64,000 nt of DNA from JACDAE01 sp963717195 (GTDB taxonomy: Bacteria; Chloroflexota; Ktedonobacteria; Ktedonobacterales; Ktedonobacteraceae), in NCBI GenBank assembly GCA_963717195.1, contig CAVQVR010000009.1, positions 186,001-250,000 of the forward strand, in the 5' to 3' direction. The position numbers and the translations under genes are program-made. The notes below the pieces were generated by a model. It saw only the letters and a list, made by a program, of their open reading frames with translations. It searched no databases and was not told where the DNA came from. Shown here one piece after another: positions 1-7,600 of the stretch. The stretch's first letter is position 1. Each line of letters opens with the position of its first letter.

Positions 1-2016
1 CCAGAACTGGCAGCCTCTATCGGCGCAGCGACCACGTTGCAGGAGGTCGAAGATCTCTATCTGCCCTATCGACAAAAGCGTAAGACACGGGCAAGCGTAG
101 CACGTGAGAAAGGTCTGGCTCCTCTCGCTGATATTATTCTACAACAGCCCGAACAGATCGGCGATCTGGATGCTCTTCTAGAACAGTATGCGCAACCGTT
201 CTTGAATGCGGAGAAAGGCGTAGATACCAGTCTGGAGGCTTATGCGGGCGCATCTGATATTGTGGCTGAGGTGATCGCCGAAGATGCCAACGTGCGTGGC
301 AGTGTGCGTACTTCATTTTTCAAACGCTCGACGCTGGGTGCTAAGGCCGTCGATCCCGAGAAACTGACCGAGAAAGATCCTAACGGCGTCTACCAGCTCT
401 ATTATGATTTTAATGAGAGTGTGACGAAACTCGTGCCACATCGCGTACTGGCTCTCAATCGGGCTGAGCGTGAAGAGGTTCTGCGCGTTAACATCGCTCT
501 TCCCTACGAGCAGGCTCAACCTGAAATCACGCGGCACTATCCCGTCAAAGCTACTTCGCCTTTTGCGCAACTCCTGTCGGATGCGATGGAGGATGGCTAT
601 AAACGCTTGCTTGCCCCGTCTATGGAGCGCGAGGTTCGTGTCGAGCTGACGCGACAGGCGGAGGAACATGCCATCAACATTTTTGCCACAAACTTGCGCA
701 ATCTGCTCCTGCAACCACCTTTGCGCGGTAAAAAAGTTCTGGGCATCGATCCCGGTTTTCGTACCGGTTGTAAGCTCACTGTTGTCGATGAGACAGGCAA
801 ATACATTGTTTCTGATACGATGTATCTGTTTCAGTCAGATAAAGCGGTGCAGCTTCTGCGTAAGTTGTTGGCACAGTACAACATTGCTGTGATTGCGATG
901 GGGAATGGAACTGCTTCGCGTGAGACGGAGCAGATGGTGGCAAATCTCATTAGCGATCTTGAGAAGGAAACGGGCGAACAGGGAAAAATCGGCTATGTGA
1001 TCGTGAACGAAGCTGGCGCGTCCGTCTATTCGGCCTCGGAAGCTGCACGCCAGGAATTTCCAACCCTGGATGCTACACAACGTGGTACGATCTCTATTGC
1101 CCGCCGCTTGCAGGATCCTCTGGCAGAGCTGGTGAAGATCGATCCAAAGGCCGTCGGAGTCGGGCTCTACCAGCATGATGTTGATCAGAAGGAACTGGCG
1201 GCGATGCTTGATCGCGTGGTGGTCTCCTGTGTGAACTTTGCTGGTGTCGAGGTGAATTCGGCCTCAGCAGCTCTGCTCAAACACGTATCTGGTGTCAATA
1301 CGCGTGTTGCCAATGCGATTGTGAAGTATCGCGAGGAGCATGGACCCTTTAAAGCGCGAGAAGAATTGCAGAAAGTGTCGGGCCTTGGTCCTGCCACCTT
1401 TGTGCAGGCGGCTGGTTTCCTCAAGGTTGCTGGAGGTGTCGAACCGCTAGACAATACCTTCATTCACCCCGAGAGCTACAACGCTGCCCGTACCCTACTG
1501 ACTCTATTACCCGGCGCTGATGAGAAGAATATGCGTCCACCGGAGCGCATCGCGAAGTTCCGCCAGTTGATCACGTTGCAAAACAGTCTTGGTCGCTCGA
1601 ACCGCAACCGTTCGGGCGGAGCTGATAGCGAGGGGGCTGCATGGGCCGATCTCGCGAAAAAGGTTGGTGTTGGTCTTCCTACACTCAACGATATTCTAGA
1701 GAACCTGGAGAAGCCGGGCCTTGATCCACGTGATGCGTTACCGGCACCTATTCTGAGGCATGATGTTCTGAAAATAGAAGATCTGCAAACGGGCATGCTT
1801 CTGCAAGGGACCGTGCGCAACGTAGTAGATTTTGGAGCTTTTGTGGATATTGGTGTGAAGCAGGATGGTCTGGTCCACGTATCGGAGATGGCGGATCGTT
1901 TCGTCAAAGACCCATTGACCGTGGTTGCGGTTGGACAGGTGGTCCAGGTGCGTGTACTGAAGGTGGATCTGCAGCGTGGCCGTGTGCAGTTGAGTATGCG
2001 GGGGTTGCAGCATTAG
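1..2016 (+). CDS. tex: Tex-family RNA-binding transcription accessory protein, 5' partial
   Basis: The frame is already open at base 1, so the N-terminus lies outside the window; a TTG at 37 is internal and should not be taken as the start. The N-terminal Tex motif (EDLYLPYRQKRKTRA) is followed by an RNase H-like YqgF domain (VLGIDPGFRTG, near base 736), a helix-hairpin-helix region (VSGLGPATFVQAAGF) and a C-terminal S1 domain (GTVRNVVDFGAFVDIGVKQDG) ending at the stop. Tex proteins bind nucleic acid through S1 and HhH and act in transcription and stress tolerance; the exact role here is not visible. The gene converges on the oxidoreductase at 2141, with an inverted repeat between them. Confidence 0.95.
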   Translation, partial: PELAASIGAATTLQEVEDLYLPYRQKRKTRASVAREKGLAPLADIILQQPEQIGDLDALLEQYAQPFLNAEKGVDTSLEAYAGASDIVAEVIAEDANVRGSVRTSFFKRSTLGAKAVDPEKLTEKDPNGVYQLYYDFNESVTKLVPHRVLALNRAEREEVLRVNIALPYEQAQPEITRHYPVKATSPFAQLLSDAMEDGYKRLLAPSMEREVRVELTRQAEEHAINIFATNLRNLLLQPPLRGKKVLGIDPGFRTGCKLTVVDETGKYIVSDTMYLFQSDKAVQLLRKLLAQYNIAVIAMGNGTASRETEQMVANLISDLEKETGEQGKIGYVIVNEAGASVYSASEAARQEFPTLDATQRGTISIARRLQDPLAELVKIDPKAVGVGLYQHDVDQKELAAMLDRVVVSCVNFAGVEVNSASAALLKHVSGVNTRVANAIVKYREEHGPFKAREELQKVSGLGPATFVQAAGFLKVAGGVEPLDNTFIHPESYNAARTLLTLLPGADEKNMRPPERIAKFRQLITLQNSLGRSNRNRSGGADSEGAAWADLAKKVGVGLPTLNDILENLEKPGLDPRDALPAPILRHDVLKIEDLQTGMLLQGTVRNVVDFGAFVDIGVKQDGLVHVSEMADRFVKDPLTVVAVGQVVQVRVLKVDLQRGRVQLSMRGLQH

Positions 2017-2059
2017 AGCAATGAATGTTTAAGCAATGCCCAATACATCTCACTTTACG

Positions 2060-2116
2060 GCGTCCCGCTGCCAGCAATGGGCCCCATGGCCCTTAATCGC
2101 ATAGGGAGCGGGACGC
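2060..2116. terminator. Inverted repeat between convergent genes
   Basis: Perfect 10-bp arms GCGTCCCGCT (2060-2069) and AGCGGGACGC (2107-2116) enclose a second small palindrome around GGGCCCCATGGCCC. The position between the 3' ends of tex and the MDR gene suits a bidirectional terminator, but there is no T-run, so a dispersed hairpin repeat is equally possible. Confidence 0.45.
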
Positions 2117-2140
2117 GATAAATCTGGTCCGTACGCGGGA

Positions 2141-3112
2141 TCAAACGAGAAGTACCACCTTACCCGTCGTCTTACGTTCAGCAATCGCGCGATGGGCCTC
2201 AGCTGCATCTGCCAGAGGAAATGTCTTGCCAACGATGATCTTCAACTGTCCGCCGTTGAGATATTGCATCAGTTCCAACGCAGCTACGGCAACGCGGTCG
2301 GCTCGTTGTAGCCATGCGCTGAGCCAGTATCCGATAATGGCCTGGTTTTTGTACATTAGCTGGATGCCTGTAAATTGAGTAATCTCTCCACTGGCGGCTC
2401 CATATACAACCATACGTCCGAATGGGGCCAGGCTCTGCAGGCTCTGTGTAGCAACCTCCCCACCAGCCATCTCCAGGATAATGTCTGCTCCCAATCCGTT
2501 TGTTGCGCTATTGACCTGTTTGTTCCAGTCGGGGGTATTATAGTTGATAACAACATCTGCTCCCAGGCTACGAGCAAGATCCAGCTTTGCTTCACTGCTT
2601 GCCGTGCCGATCACTTTCCCTGCTCCCATCAGTTTAGCAAGCTGTACCGCAAGCGTTCCGACCCCTCCCGCCGCTGCCTGAACCAGGACGCTCTCACCTG
2701 GCTGCATATGTGCAGACTCGCGTAGAAGCTGATAGGCAGTAATACCCTGTACGAGGAAGGCCGCTGCATGAGTGAAATCGAGCGTATCTGGAATAGGAAT
2801 GACTGTACCAGCATGAGCGAGGGCATATTCGGCATATCCACCCGTGACAAAGGCGGCTACGCGCGTGCCAACCGGCGGTGCAGTCACACCCGGACCATGT
2901 CCCGCAACGATACCCGCAACCTCGAAGCCCGGCGTCGTAGGAGTACGCGTGCGTGTGAGGTATGTTCCCTGTCTTTGAGCCAGGTCGGCATAGTTGATGC
3001 CTGCCGCAACGACTTGAATTAATACTTCATCATCTTGTGGTATCGGCGTGTCAATCACTTCCAGGTGCATAACTTCTGGTCCACCTGTTTCATTGATGCG
3101 TATCGCTTTCAT
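2141..3112 (-). CDS. Zinc-independent quinone oxidoreductase (MDR superfamily)
   Basis: This 323-residue medium-chain dehydrogenase/reductase has the GroES-like N-terminal domain followed by a Rossmann fold with the NADPH-binding signature AAAGGVG at residues 146-152. It lacks the catalytic zinc cysteines, as expected of the quinone reductase (QOR) branch, which reduces quinones or enones with NADPH in the cytosol. The start is the ATG at 3112 (MKAIRINETGG, the usual QOR beginning), which has AAAGGAT six bases upstream; longer reading to 3163 adds 17 residues unlike the family. The substrate cannot be told from sequence. Confidence 0.9.
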   Translation of the reverse strand: MKAIRINETGGPEVMHLEVIDTPIPQDDEVLIQVVAAGINYADLAQRQGTYLTRTRTPTTPGFEVAGIVAGHGPGVTAPPVGTRVAAFVTGGYAEYALAHAGTVIPIPDTLDFTHAAAFLVQGITAYQLLRESAHMQPGESVLVQAAAGGVGTLAVQLAKLMGAGKVIGTASSEAKLDLARSLGADVVINYNTPDWNKQVNSATNGLGADIILEMAGGEVATQSLQSLAPFGRMVVYGAASGEITQFTGIQLMYKNQAIIGYWLSAWLQRADRVAVAALELMQYLNGGQLKIIVGKTFPLADAAEAHRAIAERKTTGKVVLLV

Positions 3113-3726
3113 AGCAATCCTTTCGCTATACATTAATTTATTTTGATTGTAGCATGCACACACAAAAATATCGGGTCTTTTGTGTATCTCTCAGTCCATT
3201 ACCCAACGTAATATATAGCAGAGACATAAATACTTATGGGTAAAAGTCTATCATTTCGCCCGTTGGTAATGTATCATATTGTTTCATGATACTCATCCTT
3301 GTATAATAGTTCTTGTATAAGAGCTCGGGATGTACTGAGTTTGCCTGAGAAGAAAGTACTGAATTTGCTGCGCTCATCCACGACAAGCTGTACACTGTAC
3401 TCTAGTGTCCATCAGAGTGATGCCTGTTATCTTATCTAATACTATTATTCAGGTCTTTTTCCTGTTTTTTATCGCAGGAATAGATAATTCGGTGGCATTC
3501 TTTCGGATGATGGGATGGAGATACAGAAAAAGAGGCAAAACGCTAGTTTAAAAGATAGTGTTACGCCGGAGGAATGCTTCTGATCGGTTGGATAAAAATG
3601 CAGAAATGGGTGATGCACGAAAGAGACTTCTTTAGTCCCTAATGAACTCTTTGTGTTTTCCCTCAAACATGAACACTAGGGGTCGACGGTATGTTTCAAC
3701 TGTATGACCTTTTTCAGGCGAGGTGA
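3113..3726. other. Intergenic region between the MDR gene and ftsH
   Basis: About 610 bases separate the divergent starts of the oxidoreductase and ftsH. Apart from the promoter-like pair at 3279-3307 I see no gene, tRNA or strong terminator. If that promoter serves ftsH, the leader would exceed 400 bases and leaves room for post-transcriptional control, but no recognisable riboswitch is present. Confidence 0.5.
3279..3307 (+). promoter_or_regulatory. Sigma-70-like promoter candidate upstream of ftsH
   Basis: TTGTTT at 3279-3284 and a consensus TATAAT at 3302-3307 are separated by 17 bases. They point toward ftsH, whose start is about 420 bases downstream. Assignment rests on the match and spacing only. 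Confidence 0.4.
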
Positions 3727-6024
3727 ATGATGGACGACAAGGCAGGTCGCCGCGGCGAATCGGAGGCGTACGGGCGGCGACGGAAACAGGCAAAAGATAA
3801 GACCTGGAAATTTCTGAAGACGCATAAAAATTCGCTTTTTACAGGCGCTATGTTAATTCTTATGGTGGTGTTGCTGTTTGGCATCTTTAGCCAACTTCAG
3901 CCACCGTCGACGAATACAACGCCCAATGGAGTCACTGCGATTGACTACAGTATGTTTATCCAGCAAGTAAAATCCGGAAACGTGCAGGCAACAGCGATTC
4001 GAGGTTCTGAGATTAATGGTTTGTTGCAAAATCCTCTATCGCAACATCCTGTAAGCGCATCGCAGGTGAAATCTGGCAACGCAAGCCAGGCTAATGAGCA
4101 GGATTATACTAACTGGATCCGGTATGTGAGTGCCGGGTATACGAGTACCGCTGGAGTTTCTCCTGTGGCGGTTGCTCGTATTGTTTATACCCGTATGCCG
4201 GTTGGCGGTGATACAACATTGATGGGGCTTCTTGTCGCAAATCATGTGAATGTGACGACGCTGACTTCCTCTCAAAATGCTGACTGGTTGACGTTCTTAG
4301 GACGCCTTCTCCCGTTTGTCATTCTTGCGGTGGTAGTGTTGATCTTTATGGCCTCTCGCAACAATTCGCGCCCGGCTCGTTCGCCTGATGATCGTATGTC
4401 GCAGATGGGACGGAGCCGCGCTCGTCGCTTCGTACGTCCTGGTGATGTCCGTAGTACCCAGCAGGAGCCGACCAGGCCGATTAGCGTCGGTGGTCCCAGG
4501 ACCGTAACCAATGCAAAACCAGCCGTTCCTGCTCGTGTGAGTCTGGAGCCGCCCGTAACTTTTGCGGATGTTGCTGGCATTGATGAAGTGCGGACCGAAC
4601 TGGAAGAGATTGTTCAGTTCTTGCGTAGCCCTGAGCGTTTCACACGTCTTGGTGCTCATATTCCGCGTGGCGCCTTGCTCGTTGGACCTCCGGGAACGGG
4701 CAAAACGTTGTTGGCAAAGGCTGTTGCGGGCGAGGCTGATGTGCCATTCTTTAGCATAAGTGCATCTGAATTCGTTGAGATGTTTGTTGGTGTAGGTGCC
4801 AGTCGTGTGCGTGATCTCTTTAACCAGGCGCGTCAGGCATCGCCCTGTGTCATTTTCATTGACGAGATCGATGCCGTTGGTCGCAAGCGTTCTATGCGCA
4901 TTGCTGGCAATGATGAGCGTGATCAGACACTCAATCAGTTGCTGGTTGAGCTTGATGGCTTCGATGGGCGTAAGGCTATCGTGGTAATGGCGGCAACGAA
5001 CCGCGTTGATATTCTCGATAAGGCTTTGTTGCGCCCTGGTCGCTTTGACCGCCACATTACTGTTTCTGTGCCTGACCGTGTCGGACGTGAGGCGATTTTA
5101 AAGGTCCATACACGCGATACGCCTCTGCATGAAGAGGTGAGCCTGGAGCGCCTGGCACGCCTTACAGTTGGTATGAGCGGTGCTGATCTGGCGAATCTGG
5201 TCAACGAGGCGGCGCTCTCCGCCGCCAGGCGCGATATGGAGAAGGTTAATCATGAGAGCTTCGAGGAGGCACTGGCTCGCGTTCAACTTGGTGCGTTGCG
5301 TCCCCTGGTCATGAGCGAACGAGAACGCCGTATCATTGCTTATCATGAAGGTGGTCATGCGCTTGTGGCCTATCATCTGCCTGAGGCCGATACGGTCAAT
5401 CGCGTTACAATTCTGCCCCGTGGACAGAGTCTGGGCGTCACGCAGTTCACCGCTGAGGAAGATCGCTACAACTATAGCCGTCATACGCTTATGGCACGTA
5501 TTGCTGTCGGCCTGGGTGGTCGTGTCGCTGAAGAACTTACCTTCGGGTCCGATCACGTAACGACCGGTGCTGAGAACGATCTCCAGGTTGTTACCGATCT
5601 CGCCCGTCGCATGGTCACACGTTGGGGAATGAGCGAGCAGGTTGGTGTCGTTTTTGCCGATCATCATTCGGGTGGCGAATACTCTCTCAATATGCGCCGC
5701 ACCGATCCTGCTGATCTGTCTTCGCAGGCTCGTACGCTGGCATATAATGCTAATGGTCAACTCGTTCTCAACGGTGAATTGCCCGCGCATCAGTACCAGT
5801 TTGCAATGGCAGCTCCCGCTCCGCAAAACACAAATGGAATTATGCTAAACGCTATGATCGATGCCGAGGTGCAGCGCATCCTCAACGAAGGCCGCGACAT
5901 CGCCCGCCAATTGCTTAGCGAACATTCCGCTCAACTTGCCCTGCTGGCAAATGAGTTGATGGAACGTGAGCAACTTGACCGTCAGCAGTTCGAGACGCTG
6001 TTGAGAGGTGAGGAAGCTGAGTAG
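3727..6024 (+). CDS. ftsH: ATP-dependent zinc metalloprotease FtsH
   Basis: This 765-residue membrane-anchored AAA+ protease degrades misfolded membrane and short-lived cytosolic proteins. A first membrane helix lies near residues 36-55, a short extracytoplasmic domain follows, and a second helix lies near residues 190-210. The AAA domain has Walker A GPPGTGKT (residues 320-327), Walker B FIDEID and the second region of homology ending RPGRFDR. The protease domain has zinc motif HEGGH (540-544). GAGGTG just upstream supports the ATG; a second ATG follows at once. Oddities are a positively charged N-terminal extension and, after the protease helices, an Asn/Gln/Ala-rich stretch of roughly 70 residues before the last conserved helix, longer than usual for FtsH. 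Confidence 0.95.
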   Translation: MMDDKAGRRGESEAYGRRRKQAKDKTWKFLKTHKNSLFTGAMLILMVVLLFGIFSQLQPPSTNTTPNGVTAIDYSMFIQQVKSGNVQATAIRGSEINGLLQNPLSQHPVSASQVKSGNASQANEQDYTNWIRYVSAGYTSTAGVSPVAVARIVYTRMPVGGDTTLMGLLVANHVNVTTLTSSQNADWLTFLGRLLPFVILAVVVLIFMASRNNSRPARSPDDRMSQMGRSRARRFVRPGDVRSTQQEPTRPISVGGPRTVTNAKPAVPARVSLEPPVTFADVAGIDEVRTELEEIVQFLRSPERFTRLGAHIPRGALLVGPPGTGKTLLAKAVAGEADVPFFSISASEFVEMFVGVGASRVRDLFNQARQASPCVIFIDEIDAVGRKRSMRIAGNDERDQTLNQLLVELDGFDGRKAIVVMAATNRVDILDKALLRPGRFDRHITVSVPDRVGREAILKVHTRDTPLHEEVSLERLARLTVGMSGADLANLVNEAALSAARRDMEKVNHESFEEALARVQLGALRPLVMSERERRIIAYHEGGHALVAYHLPEADTVNRVTILPRGQSLGVTQFTAEEDRYNYSRHTLMARIAVGLGGRVAEELTFGSDHVTTGAENDLQVVTDLARRMVTRWGMSEQVGVVFADHHSGGEYSLNMRRTDPADLSSQARTLAYNANGQLVLNGELPAHQYQFAMAAPAPQNTNGIMLNAMIDAEVQRILNEGRDIARQLLSEHSAQLALLANELMEREQLDRQQFETLLRGEEAE

Positions 6025-6752
6025 TTTGTAGCAATTGGCTTTGCCACCGTCGGCTGCCTGGGAGAACAGCATAGGGAAGTCCCTCTTGCTGTTCTCTCAC
6101 TGACACTTTTTCCTCGTGGAAGTGATCGTTCATGCACTCTCTTCCCTTGACTATTTACTTTCCGTTGCTTATACTCAGTCTATGAGTACTCAACTACTGA
6201 GCACTGATATGCTGATGTACTTAGAAAAGTCACGTTTCATCGTCATTGCGCGGTCATTGCTCAGTAGTATTGGACTCTTCTTTTGATTGTCCGTCGTTGT
6301 CTGACAAACGATATAAGAAGCGGCTTATGAGAGGGAGGAGGGGTATCTCTTGAATCTCGCACAGGCTGTAGAAGCAAGCCAGGAGCAAGGTGTCTATCGC
6401 GTCGTTGGTGCGTTGCGCATCCTGGTTCAATTCGGGAACCAGGAGCTTCGAGTTCTGGTGCAGTGCTGGAGCGGGCGGCACTGGATGCCCAGCGATTTCA
6501 GGCGGGGGTGTTCGCTATCTCAATGGTGTGCTGAGAGATAGGGATGGAGCCTGGGTGATAGACGGTTGTGATGTTGCTGCTCTGAACCTCGTTATGCACT
6601 GTTTGCCTGCAGCGTACCAGCACCTTCTTGCTCCCGCTAGCGACGACTGGCAAATTATAGGAGGGAAAAAGCAGCGAGAACGATGTCAAGGGTAGAGATT
6701 GAAGCCCGGTTCTTTCTTTCGTAGAGAAAGCTTCTCCAAAAAAACAGTTTGT
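6025..6752. other. Intergenic region, no convincing gene
   Basis: No family is recognisable here. A TTG at 6350 has a strong Shine-Dalgarno-like GGGAGGAGGGG, but the reading frame behind it runs only about 60 codons and continues only if a frameshift is assumed. It may be a decayed small gene. Confidence 0.3.
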
Positions 6753-6965
6753 TCAGACATCTTTCCCAATCATTACTTCTGTCGATTTGATAATCACGGT
6801 CACCTGGTCGCCCTCGTGCAGCTTGAGCGCTTGTATTGCATCTACCGTGATCACGGAGGTAATTTGCTGCCCGCCTGGTAGTTCGACAAGGACCTCAGCC
6901 ATCACTCCTCCTTGCTTCATCGCTTTGATGGTTCCTCGTAATTGGTTACGTGCACTTATTTCCAT
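6753..6965 (-). CDS. Mop-type molbindin (TOBE domain)
   Basis: This 70-residue protein is a single Mop/TOBE domain: the opening SARNQLRGTIKAMKQG and the SVITVDAIQALKLHEGDQV stretch are typical. Molbindins are small cytoplasmic proteins that assemble into multimers binding molybdate or tungstate. The start at 6965 has AAGGAG eight bases upstream. It is monocistronic here. A molybdopterin-dependent dehydrogenase subunit is encoded at 24,559, giving a plausible consumer of stored molybdate, although the two are not linked. Confidence 0.88.
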   Translation of the reverse strand: MEISARNQLRGTIKAMKQGGVMAEVLVELPGGQQITSVITVDAIQALKLHEGDQVTVIIKSTEVMIGKDV

Positions 6966-7239
6966 CGGTATGTGCTCCTTTTCTGTTCCTTACTTGTTCT
7001 GGGAAACAAGACAGTTCCTGTTTCTTTCTCTACACACGGTACGTTGGAGTGAAACTAATCGTTTCATCCTTTTGCTCTTTCCCCTTGCATCTCTCAATTT
7101 GAGATGTCATTCCATACATGCTTGTGCAAAATATGGTATTCTATTCTAGAGTAGATGATGTTTCATACTCATAATAATGGAGAGTGACTTCCCTTCATCA
7201 TATGAGGAGATACGATTGTATGCGTGCTGATCCATTGTT

Positions 7240-7440
7240 GCTTGAGAGTGTTCCTCCTCTTACACGCCTGGTATAACTCCTTCTTACATTGGACCAACCG
7301 AGCGCTTCCAATATGCTTCGTGTCCACAATGTCATGCGACGAGAGCCAGGCTCACCAGGCAGATCAGGAAAAATTGGCATCTCTTTAGCATTTTCTGTCC
7401 CTTTTGCGGGTATGAAGATGCTGATGTTTCCGATTGCTGA
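7240..7440 (+). pseudogene. Zinc-ribbon small ORF, start missing or frameshifted
   Basis: An open frame encodes a short protein with two CxxC knuckles, SCPQCHATRARL and FCPFCGYED, ending at a TGA at 7438. It has no ATG, GTG or TTG between the preceding stop and the first knuckle. In the neighbouring frame an ATG near 7219 starts MRADPLLLESVPPLTRLV and stops at about 7275. One frameshift would join them into a roughly 70-residue zinc-ribbon protein. Whether this is a real small gene with a sequencing error or a remnant cannot be settled here. Confidence 0.3.
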
Positions 7441-7478
7441 TGCATCCTTATAGTATTGTTGAGCTTGTATCCCGACTA

Positions 7479-7520
7479 CCTATACTGCTACACTATCTTT
7501 TGATGGTGTAGCAGTATAGG
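7479..7520. terminator. 15-bp inverted repeat upstream of the sensor kinase
   Basis: CCTATACTGCTACAC (7479-7493) and GTGTAGCAGTATAGG (7506-7520) are perfect complements with a 12-base loop. It lies 80 bases before the kinase start, so it could terminate upstream transcription or act as an operator. No T-run follows. Confidence 0.45.
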
Positions 7521-7600
7521 CCAGAGGAAATGGCGAGTCTTATCTTCCCCATCAATTAGAAGCAGACCACTATGCTTATGGAAGGACAACATCCAGCTGT

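Noticed and set aside
6350..6695. Two overlapping short frames behind a strong GGGAGGAGGGG site
   Set aside because: They join only by assuming a frameshift, resemble no family, and the codon pattern is not clearly coding.
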